From NCBI GenBank assembly GCA_023079485.1, contig CM041084.1, positions 126,849,292 to 126,913,291 on the forward strand: 64,000 bases of DNA. The letters are read 5' to 3'. The DNA comes from Archilochus colubris. Taxonomy: Eukaryota; Chordata; Aves; Apodiformes; Trochilidae. Numbering within the stretch: the stretch's first letter is position 1; each line of letters opens with the position of its first letter. Below are positions 38,015 to 48,759 of this stretch, in pieces. Below the pieces are notes generated by a model, which was given only the letters and a program-made list of their open reading frames with translations, was not told the origin of the DNA and did no database searches. The translations under genes and the position numbers were made by a program.

Positions 38015-38560
38015 CAGGTTTGTTCACATATCATCCATTTTATTAAGAATGGGCAAAAGTCTGCTGTTTCACTTAATTCAATCAAATCTCTGATGACTGG
38101 AACCTTGAATGCATTTGAGTGATGACCTGAGCCCTAAGCCAGTAAAACTCTCCACCTCTGGACATCCAGAGGATGTCAGGCTGAGATTCAATATTTTTCT
38201 TCTTGCTGTTCAGTTTACTTCTTTCTGAGCATCCATCTGGCATTATTGTGCTTGCTTAGCAAAATTCAGGACAAATATAAAAAAAGGAAGATAATTTCTT
38301 CAAATTCTAAGTAGTGTTAAGCTACATCTGCCCATTCAATTCAACCACCAGCAAAGGCTCTGCTTCTGCCAGACATGCAGCTGTACTTGCAGCCGTGATT
38401 CAAGTCTGGAAATTCATTTCCAGACTCACTAAAAATCTGCTGGAGAGACATGCAATGAGTAATATTTTCTGTTTTGTGTATGTATGGATTTAATATAGAC
38501 AGAAATTTGGCAAAAGAACCTGCTCCACATTTCCAGCATCCTATCCCAGTAGACTGTTAA

Positions 38561-38576
38561 AATATATATATGTATA
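38561..38576. repeat. short AT dinucleotide-like repeat
   Basis: AATATATATATGTATA, a short imperfect TA/TG run. Confidence 0.85.
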
Positions 38577-39562
38577 AACTCAGAGACACACACATTTATA
38601 CATACTGGGATACTTATATATCCATATAAGCACTTGCAACCCCTCCTATTCAGCTGGACAATTACTAGCACCATTTCTCTGTTAAAAAACAGGAGAAGGG
38701 AAAATGATCAATTTTTAATAGTATGTTACCTACAGGTGCAGACATGAGTTTGGTAATTTTGCTTTTGTTGCACACAGACTGTAAAATATTTATGGAGACA
38801 ATGTGATTTGGGTCAAGGCATTAAATAAAGTAAAAGTTGCTTTATTCAATATGTGATGAACAGTACCCATATGAAAAACCAGAGGGAAAAGTGTTCAAAT
38901 GAAAAAATATGCTTAAAACAAATTCATCTGTTCAATGCTCATAAATGTTGTAAGAAATGCAGACAAACAAGTCTTGAAATCCATATTTTCTGTACACAAC
39001 TGAAAAACTAATAGCATTTATTTAATCCAGAGGGAGAAGTGACGAAAAATTTAGTATTTAATGATCAACAACAAAAAATTTCCTTGGAAATTAGCACAGT
39101 ATTTATTGTCAGGCAAGTTACAATAGGGTTATATCTCTTCTCTTGGTAAATTAATAAAGATCTTAGGACAACATTGATCTAATAAGAAAACATTTCCTCC
39201 ATGTCTGAGAAAATTTTTTAAGCTTTGATTCTACAATATTTCTGCATTAAAATATGTGGAGAATACAAAGTGAATTTCCTTGGCTATGAGACTTCTGCTT
39301 CATAAATAATAAAGCTTAGAGAAAGACCACATCCTATAAAAACTTAAGCACAAGCTTGACTTCACATATGTTTGTGGTCACACTTGCACTTCAAATTGAG
39401 TTTGTAAAAGAAAGCCAACTTAAACAGCCAAAAGTATTAAGCCCTGACCTGCAGGCACTTAGTATATGTTAAGTATGTGTAAAAATACAGTATAGATGAG
39501 TAGTAACTCACAGGTATATGCAGACTGTGCAATTCTTGATTATCTGAGAAAGAAAACAAAGC

Positions 39563-39579
39563 TTTTTTTTTTTTTTTTT
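39563..39579. repeat. T17 homopolymer tract
   Basis: Seventeen uninterrupted T. No retroposed source is recognisable on the minus strand. Confidence 0.9.
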
Positions 39580-40520
39580 CTCAGCAGTGGCTGAGAAATT
39601 AGTTGCCAAGGCTGGAGGGTGCTTTGAAGGCTCCTCTTCTGGGCCAGTCTGAAGATGCTTACACCCTCTAAGTCTGCTATCATGGAGGTGTGGTAAAGTG
39701 TATAAGCACAATAAACCTTTTTTGCTAAGATTAGAAATGTCAAGTTTTACTTCTCTTTTGCCCTGAGCTAACAGCATGGACAGAATCATGTACCATGATT
39801 GCAGAATGTGATAAATCAAGATGAAGTAAATCATAGTATATGTGGTTTTATGCATATATGTATATATAACTCAGTTGTTATGTAATTTATTGTAGTCTCC
39901 TAAAAATTGAAGATAACAGAATTTTGTGTTTTGTGACCTCTAAGCACTGTCAAGAGGATCCCAACATTAATTGGGACTTTAATAGCTATTCACAACAATT
40001 TATGCAATTTGAATCCTGTTTCTGATCAGATATACTTCCAATGAATTTGTTTAGGATACTTTGCACTGCCCATGAATCCTTGTCATTCTATTCTTAACAC
40101 ACACCTGCCACACTGTTGCTTAAATACAAGCAAAAAATGCAAGTGAAACCTCACAGAAATATTTGAAATAAATACATATGTAATACAGAAGGAAGTAATG
40201 TATCAAAGAGGAATTAAGTCTGGGTCTTATGTAAAATTTAGTTTCATGACAGCAAGCTCAATGCCCATTTGACTTTGCCATATTCCCCCAGAGAGTCATT
40301 GTTTTGTTTTGTGAGTTCTGTTTTTATCTCTATTATGAAATTCTCTTTGGTGACATTCAACCCCGGCTAAAGGAACAGGGTAAGTTTCAGTGAACCTTTA
40401 TCAGATACCTGCATGTAGGCAATTTGATCTAGAAAGGAACTCACTCCCTAAAGAATCATCATCACTATGTGATAAAATGGGAAAAACAATATTTCCTTTA
40501 GACACCACTTAATTCTTTTA

Positions 40521-40569
40521 TTGTTTGTTTTGGGTTTTTTTGTTTTGTTTTGTTGGGTTTTTTTTTTTT
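40521..40569. repeat. T/G-rich low-complexity tract
   Basis: Runs of T broken by G or GGG, ending in a T12 run (40558-40569). Confidence 0.85.
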
Positions 40570-43500
40570 AGTATTATCCAAATTCTTTATGAACTAACAT
40601 TGTGAAAACAGCATCCTAGTATCTTCAGTTTGTCATCTCCTTTTGCTTGATTCCCAGTTAGTATGAAATACATAAGATGTGATGTCATGGCAAAGAGAAT
40701 ATTTGAAGAAGTCTACAACAAAATAAATCACCTACTTTGTATATAACTATAGATAAAAACCCCACAGTAAAGGAACTGCCTATACAAAACCACTGTGTAG
40801 CAGGCATACTGAAAATAAGAATACCCAGCTAGGGAGTATCTCTGAGGTACAGGGGTCTTGAGACACAGACTACTGTCTAAATTAAAGATGTGCAGCAGGA
40901 GCAAGACGCTTCCAGGCATAGAAGGGAGCTGGTTTCTTCTTTTCCCTTTCTTGTCACAGAATGTCCCTTTGTGACTCAGATTTCAGCTGGGTTGCCTTCC
41001 TCCTATGTAACAGGTGCAAAGCATGATCTCACTTAATTGGATCATAGCAGAACACTGTATTCTGATTTCTTGCATTCTGCTTGCACTTTCTGAATATGCC
41101 AGACCTTGCAGCAAATTATTACATTCTATAAGCTTAGATTAAAATTCCTGAAAAAGTATCAAAGCTCACCACAACAATTCTCTTCACTTTGTCAGCAAAA
41201 CCAAAGCCCAGAGCTCCCCTTCTCTATATCCCTGAAGCCTGCTCAAGGATTTCTCCTTCACTACTTGAAGCACCTCCAGTGCAAGACACACAAAGCCTTC
41301 AGGCACAGTGCTCATATTTCTGAGTTGGCTGCTATGCATCCAAAATGGCTCAGATGGGTGGAAGAATTCAGCAAAACAGAGATAGCTTTGACACATTTTG
41401 TAAACAACATTGTTACACCTTTGAATTCCTGATGGAAGTAATTTGTCTTTATCCATTTTGCTGGAAACCATGATGGTTTGACATTTTATGTCATGTGCTA
41501 CCCTTCACATCAGTTAGTGTCTGTACTTCATGAGATTTGAAAGTAACCTGTCCCCAGAAAGGTTAACATAGAGTGGTAAATAGCCATCCATCAGTGTCCT
41601 CTAAGTCCACGCCTGGGGATAACAGAGATTTCAGCAACAGTCAATATTTCTTTTGATTTCGGTGCCACTGATAATTGCTGTTATTTTTGGATCCATGCTG
41701 GCTTCATATGGATGTACTTGCACTATATTTATTAGTTCAATCTATGTTACCTGCTCCTTAGTAAAGCTGGTACTGTCTAGCTGTCAGATTTGAAGTCTGG
41801 AATGACTAATGACTTCCCATAGCCAAGTGCTGGAAAGACAGAGGATATTTTAATTGGGCCATCCTGTCAGCTAAAACAAATGTCTCCTCTTCACTCTCTA
41901 TTGGAAGGGTGTCATTCTGAACTCACTCATCCTATGAGCAGTCCTGTCATCTTTATTGATTCAGGACCAAATTTGATCCTCATGGTGGCTGAATTTCCAA
42001 GGCAATGTATAATGCTTAACTTTCAGCATACCAACAAGTAACATCATGACTGCTACGGAGATTCAGGTATGTTTTCCTTAATTTCTTGAAGAAATTTGCT
42101 TTGTCTAGTCTTCTTAAATAACTTGCTCAAAAGTATAGCTCTTAACCATTGTTTTGCCCATTTTATTCTTTTTTTTTTTCCCTTTAACACACAAGCAAAT
42201 CTAAAACTTTCACCTATGCATCAGATCTAAGCTTCCAGCCTCTGAATGAGGTGTTAACAAATACAAGTGAATAACAACCTCAAATGCAATATTAATGAAC
42301 CTAACTAAGCACATATTTCATACTGTCTACACAGTGATTTTGGCTGAGTCACTGCTGCAATAAAGATACCAAGTACATGGACTAAAGCCAGCTAAAGCCA
42401 AGTATTTCTTTTTCAGTCTTAACAGAGACCAGTCACACTGCACTTTTGACTGTGAAAAGTGAAGTCAGAAAGGCAGGACCATCCAGCTGTTTATGATGCA
42501 TATGCCTAGGTACAGTCAAGGAAGAAGTAAAACCTTTGAGTTAATTTCTACCTGTAGAACTGAAGATTTTATTGGAATTATAATTTTTTATAAGTTTCAG
42601 CTACACCATTAAAATGCACACCACTGAAAATATTTTTCCAAAACCAAAAACATAACATGAATCTGTAACTAAATCCATGTATAGCAACAAGGCCACATGA
42701 ATGTACTTTGTAATACTGAATGGACTAACTCAAAGAGGACACATAAGCTTTCTATACAAAAGGATCTGAGCTGAAGACTTACACCACTTATTTCAAAAGA
42801 TTGAAATAATCTGTCCCCTGAGAACCTTAGATACCTCTTTCACCTTATGTACAAAATCTTGTTTTATATTCTGTAGATGCCAATCTTCTCTCTGTGTCTG
42901 CTTACTGATGTTCAGCCCTGCGGGTATGCTCCTTCAGTTGGTGGGGTTTTTTTGTTGTTGTTGCTGAGGTTTGGGAATGGTATGCTAAAGTTCAGAAGCA
43001 TTCCTGTAACCTTGGCCATATATCTATTTGAATTAACTCTTTCAGTGCTGTTTTTCTGAAAATAAACCTCTGTACAGTATTTTCATCCAACTAGCAGATT
43101 GCCAGTTACTTGAAGTAGGTAGTGCCTTTATAAGAATTATCAAGATGAATTGAACACAGGAGACACTATAAAGAATATGGTAATTACATCATGTTAATAG
43201 GTAACAAAACATTATAGCAAAAAGCTTTTAGTTTCAATAGAATCAGTATACAGGTACAAGGGGAAAAATACATTTGTTGAAATGAAATGGTAAAGGTCCA
43301 TTAAAACACCAAAGTTTAAAAAACCTTGTCGTGATGTATTCTTACAAAGATGCTGTAGTGAAACCTCGGGCTAGATTGGCAGTGGGATAAAACTTTCTAG
43401 TAGACATATTATTCCATGACAGAATTAGGTGAGTCCTGATCACCTGAGTTAGTCAAGGCTAAGTGAGAGCAGCCACAATGCAAATTCAGTACCTGATGTA

Positions 43501-44389
43501 CTGGTGAACTGGCATGCAAAAACACCTGAAGCCATGTGCCTTAAAGTTTGGCAGTTTAGATATGCTGAATAATTCTCTGATTCTTTCTCAATAAGGTGGA
43601 AAAAACTATTTTTTATCCTCTTGGCATGAAGGGAACATGTGGGGATGGTAATGAAGACACTAGCTCAAGTGGCTTAATATACACTATCCCTAAAATTCAC
43701 AATTCATTCACTTTAGACTGCCTCACTTGCTTGCAGATGCAGGTGGCCATCTTGTTGGGATGAGATCAGTGCTAAACTTCTGTGTCAAACTGGGTGTGCT
43801 AAGGTGAGGATGGGATGCAGCACACAAATACCTGTCTGAGATAGATGGAAAAAGTCACACATCAGCCACCACAGCTCACTTTGCACTGACCTTTGTAGCC
43901 CACTCTTGTCTCACAGCTCCAAAAGGAACCAGGAGCTGATTTACAGCCAACCAAAAGTGAAGTCTCTACATGAGAGTGCCATTCCAACACTAGACTAAAC
44001 AATCTGACACCCAAGTGCAGTGCGTGAGTGACAGAGTCAGGAAAATAAACAGAAGAGAAAATTCAGAGTCTTTGCATCAGGCACTGGGATCTGTTAGAGG
44101 GGAAGATTATTGTCTTGCATCTAGTGCCAAAGATGCAAGCATGTCTTATAATTTAAATGTTGTACAGCAATTCCTCTCCTTTCCCTAAAAATCTGCCCGC
44201 TGGCTAATTTCATCTGATACCAACTGAAACACATTTCCAGCTCTGTGCAACCCACCCCAAATCTAACAGCTGTATTTGTGCACATGCAGCACCAAGCCAT
44301 CTGTGCAACGTAGCACAAAGCACTTGACTTAGTAAAGGACAAGAGAGGAAGGCTTCAGCACTGTTAAGAAACCTTTCTTCTTGGGAGTG

Positions 44390-44535
44390 TTTTGGCCAGC
44401 TTATGCCTGGCTTCCCGGGAGGCGTGCAGAAACGGGTGTCTTGGAAGAACTGCGAGGAAGTCTGGCTGAGAGCAACAGCGTTCCTTCTGCGGGCTCGCGG
44501 TGTGTGCACACCACTGTTGGTGGAACAAATGGTAG
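44390..44535. promoter_or_regulatory. compact CpG cluster
   Basis: Seen: about eight CpGs within roughly 100 bp (44415-44510), in a region where CpG is otherwise rare over several kilobases. The flanking sequence is ordinary. Minus-strand frames of 82 and 109 codons (44210-44612) overlap it but match nothing I know. Inference: retained CpG implies either germline hypomethylation, as at a small promoter or regulatory element, or a recent origin of the segment. No TATA or initiator context stands out. Confidence 0.3.
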
Positions 44536-44766
44536 CCATATGCTTCCTCCTGCGAGTTAGCTAGGCATATGTGACCACTGCCCTCCTTATACCAACTCCT
44601 CTGTGTTACCACTCAAAAATCCAGCACCCCAGGAAGCAGCGATCTTGTTGATGTGATCTTTGCCAGGACCCATACCTAAGAGCAAAGAAGACATGGCAAA
44701 AGCATATTCCCCCTCCTTCAGTGGCTGACTTCAATCTGGCTAATTTGCCTTTGTAAAAGGATTGAA

Positions 44767-44776
44767 GGGGGGGGGG
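44767..44776 (+). repeat. G10 homopolymer
   Basis: Ten uninterrupted G in otherwise AT-rich sequence. Confidence 0.9.
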
Positions 44777-44779
44777 CTT

Positions 44780-45208
44780 GTTCTTTTTCTTTCTTCCTGG
44801 TGTCTGTGGATTAGAACAGCGTTAGAGAATAATTCAGCAATAACTAGGTGACAGTCGGGCTTGATGTTTATGCTAACACTTTCTTCCTATTTTTTTATTT
44901 CAAAGAAATGATGCAGATCAAACACCTGACTCTCCCAAAACATGCTGATTTTATTTTATTATGCTTTTCAGTGGCATAGCTCTTGATTTCCATGCAGTTA
45001 GTTATACATAGTGATACTGGAGAAGGAGAATGGTACCAGGACTGTAGTGTCACTAATTTGTCACTAGTATGGGAAGTGCTCATTCATATTTTGTGCAGAT
45101 TTAAATTTAAAAAAATGCCAAAGTGTTTGAGTACCTTGAAGTAAAATGAATTATACAAATGATGAATCGCCAAAAATTCTCAGGCTCAAGTTGTGTTTCC
45201 ATCAAGGT
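44780..45208. other. noncoding, nothing recognised
   Basis: AT-rich single-copy-looking DNA between the G10 run and CR1 copy 4. Confidence 0.5.
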
Positions 45209-45465
45209 TCATAGAATCATAGAATTGTTTGGGTTAGCAGGGACCTTACAGATCCTCTAGTTCCAACCCCGCTGCATAGGCAGGGACACCTTCCACCAGA
45301 CCAGGTTGCCCAAGGCCCCATCCAACCTGGCCTTGAACACTTCCAGGGAGGGGGCAGCCACAACTTCCCTGGGCAACCTGTGCCAGAGTGTTACCACCAA
45401 CACACTAAAGAATTTCCTTATAATATCTAATCTAAATCTCCCTCTTCAAGTTTTAAAATTTCTGA
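45209..45465 (-). mobile_element. CR1 LINE 3' tail fragment (copy 4)
   Basis: Minus-strand CR1 limited to the last ~255 bp. Its 3' end at the left (TCATAGAATCATAGAATTG) shows about two octamer units, followed by the antisense of the ORF2 C-terminus and 3' UTR (for example CCATCCAACCTGGCCTTGAA near 45319). The 5' truncation is at about 45465, within the stretch equivalent to LDIRKKFF. No target-site duplication is evident. Confidence 0.93.
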
Positions 45466-45469
45466 ACAG

Positions 45470-46405
45470 TGTTCAGGCTGGGATAGAAGATGGTATCTGG
45501 ATCCAGAGATTTTTTATTCCTTCTCAAGAGAGAAATCATTTGTAGGAGTGAAATATGGACTAGTTTTTACAATATCCTAATATTTGTAACTCTTTACTTC
45601 ATACATTAATGGATTCTAATTAAAATATGTATCTAACCTTGGATGCATAGCCCAGGATCCTTTCAAAGTATTTTATATTTGTAGGTCTTTCAAAAAACAT
45701 CAGTGTCTTTGAGAACAGTAAAATAAGTCTCACTTAGAAGATAGCCTGGAGCTCCACCCCTGAAAAAAGATATTGAAGAAATATGCTATTTTCAACCATA
45801 TGACAGGGGAAAGGAATCTTGCTTGATATGATCAAACTTTTTTAAAGGCAAACTGGATATGTATTTGTTAGTTACATAGAAGAAGTGAGTCAATAAACTC
45901 TATTCCAAACTGCAGCTGAGATATACACAGATGCTCACTCTCTCTCTCTCGGCTGGTAGTCTTGTTGGTACAGTAAAAGGTTGATAAGACTAAAAGAAAA
46001 ATAAGTCATCTTTGCTGAGTCATGTTAAAATGAGCTCAAGGCCTAAAAGGAAAACAGCAGCAGCCTGCTGCTTTAACAGGAGTGGAAGAAAGGTGCCTAG
46101 ACGACAGCAGCAGCAGCAGCACAATTCTGGAGGTTGAAACTTAATTTTGAACCAATTTCACATGAAATGTGTCAATGCGTTGAGAGGCAGGTGTTTTGAT
46201 TTAGGTTGATTCAATCTGTAGTTGAGTAGTTTGCTTTTTCTAAGTAGAAAAACTGAAACATTTTGGTGAAACTGAAGATTTCTTTTAGAAAACATTCCTG
46301 TGAATATTCTTTCTTACACTGTAAAAGCATTTATATAAAGAATTACTAGACAAATCTGCCATAATTCTTGCTGGATTTTGGTTTATTTGTATTTTATTTT
46401 ACTGA
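45470..46405. other. noncoding, nothing recognised
   Basis: AT-rich interval between two CR1 tails. It contains a short CT repeat at about 45937-45950 and the (CAG)5 repeat. Confidence 0.5.
46105..46119 (+). repeat. (CAG)5 trinucleotide repeat
   Basis: Five uninterrupted CAG units preceded by GACGA. It is not in a credible reading frame. Confidence 0.9.
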
Positions 46406-46409
46406 GTAA

Positions 46410-46770
46410 ATCACAGAATCATAGAATTGTCTGGGTTGGAATGGACCTCTAATGGTCATCAAGTCCAACCCCCTGCAGTAAGCAAGGACATCCTCAAATA
46501 CATCAGATTGCTCAGACCCTTGCTGAGCCTCACCTGGAATATTTCCAGGGATGTGGCCTCAACTACCTCCCTGGACAACGTTTTCCTGTGTTCCACTACC
46601 CTCATGGTAAAGATCTTGTTCCTAACATCCATTCTAAATCTACTCTTCTCTAATTTTAAACCATTGCCCCTCATCCTATCACTACAGGCCCTCTCCAGCC
46701 TTCTCATAGGCCCCCTTCAGGTACTGGAAGGTTATTATTAAGTCTCCCTGGGCCTTGGTAGATCTTGTCT
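46410..46770 (-). mobile_element. CR1 LINE 3' fragment (copy 5)
   Basis: Minus-strand CR1 with its 3' end at the left (ATCACAGAATCATAGAATTG from 46410). Minus-strand translation of 46459-46707 shows the degenerate ORF2 C-terminus (FRMDVRNKIFTMRVVEHRK). The fragment fades at about 46770, close to where the RRLRGDL-type motif would lie. Divergence resembles copy 3 and suggests an old, related subfamily. Confidence 0.92.
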
Positions 46771-46774
46771 TTTT

Positions 46775-47495
46775 CTAACTTTTATGGCTAAATTTTAACA
46801 GTGAAAGTTAGAAATTAAGGATCAAGAATTTGTTCAGTATATTTAATTTCATATCCATTATACCTGCTAACTTCTATATTCCCAGAATTTCTTCTCTCCT
46901 GTTGTCTCAACTTTTGATAAGATTGTGAAAGGACTTTTATCTAGGGCCCTATCTTTCTGCCATTCTTAGGAAGAATGAGTGCTGTAGCAAATGGATTGAT
47001 CTTGAGAGCAAAGTTAGAAGATTAGGAAAACAGATAATAGACACAGTCAACCCTTCTCTTTGCCTCAAGGAGCCACTTTACAGACCATTTCAAACTCCAA
47101 ATCTATAAAACATAGATATCCATCACTTTTACTAGATACTGCCTGAACCAGTAGGGGGGCTAAGATGAGGAGGTTGTGTGTTTTGGTTGCTGATTTCTTG
47201 GTATAAGCCCACAGTCATAAGAGCAGTTAGAGGAGTTCTGTGGGGTAAAACATTCACACACATACACACCCATGAGACCTTATTAAGCTTAATAGTTTAG
47301 AAATGCTATGAGCAGTTATATAGAATATTAAAGCAAGGCATTATGCATAGAGGAACAGACATTTCTCTGTGCTCTCAACTTCTCTCAATGATCTGCATGG
47401 GAGATGGGAGGTTTCTCCAATCTCCCTGGAGTTAAGAGAGAAAAGGAGAAAAGATGCACTAATTTAAAACCCACCCCAAGGGAAAAGTCTTGACC
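46775..47495. other. noncoding, nothing recognised
   Basis: AT-rich single-copy-looking sequence between CR1 copy 5 and the next candidate block. No frames or repeats of note. Confidence 0.5.
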
Positions 47496-47499
47496 CTGG

Positions 47500-47690
47500 T
47501 GGGTTTAAAGGAGATTTCTATTAAACCTTTTGCTTATCCTTCTTCACACATTTAATTGACATGCTCTATTCCTTGAGAGATTCAGGTGGATTAATTTCTG
47601 CCACTCTTTGTGCAAACGCTTAATTATACAGATTACAGAAATGGTGTATCCTGTAAACAGATTTTATTGATCCATGAAGATAACAGACCC
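47500..47690. promoter_or_regulatory. candidate conserved regulatory block
   Basis: Seen: GGATTAATTT (47588-47597, containing an OTX/PITX-type GGATTA), a TTTAATTGACATG stretch near 47550 and GCTTAATTATACAGATTA near 47618, with one CpG. No simple repeats. Inference: possible homeodomain-rich enhancer. Weak, texture-based. Confidence 0.22.
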
Positions 47691-47853
47691 TCCAAAAAAT
47701 TGACTGAGTCAATGCCACACCTATGAGGCATTGGAAGTGATGGTTTCAAGCAGAAGAATTCATTTTTACCATTAATTGTGCTGTGCAATGTGTTTCCATC
47801 CATAGGATGTCCTATTGCACTTATCCCACTCTACAGTGATTCAAATCCAGTGT

Positions 47854-47880
47854 TTGCTCTAACTTGCTCTTTCTTGCTCT
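47854..47880 (+). repeat. TTGCTCT x3 with 10-bp period
   Basis: TTGCTCT at 47854-47860, 47864-47870 and 47874-47880, separated by 3-bp spacers. The array ends about 35 bp before the recognisable start of CR1 copy 6. Confidence 0.85.
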
Positions 47881-47914
47881 AGAATCAATGGCTTGTAGGA
47901 GCATCACCTCCTCA

Positions 47915-48756
47915 CTGCTGACATGAAGAGGGTGCCATTCAGAGAGACCTTAGAAGGCTTGGATGTGGGTTTGTTCAAACTACATGAAGTTCAACAAGGC
48001 CAAGAGCAAGATTCTGCACCTGAGTCGAGGCAATCCCATACACAAACACAGGATGGGAGGAGAAAAGATTGTGGACAGCCCTGAGGAGAAGAACTTGAGG
48101 ATGATGGTGGACCAGAAGCTCAACATGAACTGTCAATGTGTGCTTGCAGCCCAGAATACCAACTGTGTCCTGGGCTACATCAAAAGAAACATAGACAGAT
48201 GGCTGAGGGAGGTGGTTCTCTCCCTCCACTGTGCTCTTGGATGTACCTGGAATATTGTGTCCAGTTCTGGAGTCCCCAACATAAGAAGAACATAGAGCTC
48301 CTTGAACATGTCCAGAGGAAAGCCACTAAAATGATCAGAGGGCTGGAGCACCTCCCCTGTCAAGACAGGCTGAGGAAATTGAGGATGTTCAGCCTGGAGA
48401 AGAGGAGGCTCCGAGGTGATCTTATAGCAGCCTTCCAATATCTGAAGGAGATCGACAAGAAAGCTGATTTTTACATGAGTGTCTAGTGAGAAGACAAGGG
48501 GAAATGATTTCAAACTTGAAGAAGGGAGAATTAGGTTAGACATTAGAAAGAAATTCTTTCCTGTGAGGGTGGTGAGACATTGGAACAGGTTGCCCGAGGA
48601 AGCTGTGGCTGTTTCCTCCCTGGGAATGTTCAAGGCCAGGTTGGATGGAGCTTTGAGCAACCTGGTCTGGTAGGAGGTGTCCCTGCCCATGCAGGGGAGT
48701 TGGAACTAGGTGATCTTTAGCTCCCTACCAACCCTAGTCATTCTGTGATTCTATTA
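47915..48756 (+). mobile_element. CR1 LINE, 5'-truncated 3' fragment (copy 6, plus strand)
   Basis: This is the only plus-strand CR1 here. Its 3' end carries ATTCTGTGATTCTATTA (48740-48756). The ORF2 C-terminal segment appears in three pieces. The first (47963-48295) holds GQ-free sequence equivalent to KLNM...QC...LGYIKR. The second, in another frame (48136-48486), holds [19 protein letters not shown] and [16 protein letters not shown]. The third, back in the first frame (48479-48673), holds LDIRKKFFPVRVVRHWNRL. A deletion near 48238-48245 shifts the frame and a stop plus shift near 48484 shifts it back. The reverse transcriptase core is absent through 5' truncation, so the element is dead. 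Confidence 0.95.
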
Positions 48757-48759
48757 TCT

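Larger units (their letters stand above)
38020..44385. other. noncoding, mostly featureless
   Basis: About 6.4 kb without a recognised gene or transposon. Low-complexity patches are an AT repeat (38561-38576), a T17 run (39563-39579) and a T/G-rich tract (40521-40569). Frames reach at most about 115 codons and overlap others on the opposite strand. Confidence 0.55.

Noticed and set aside
46105..46119. (CAG)5 as a polyglutamine-coding exon
   Set aside because: Too short and not inside a credible reading frame.
48175..48690. 171-codon minus-strand frame
   Set aside because: Antisense of CR1 copy 6; the sense strand carries the recognisable CR1 protein sequence.
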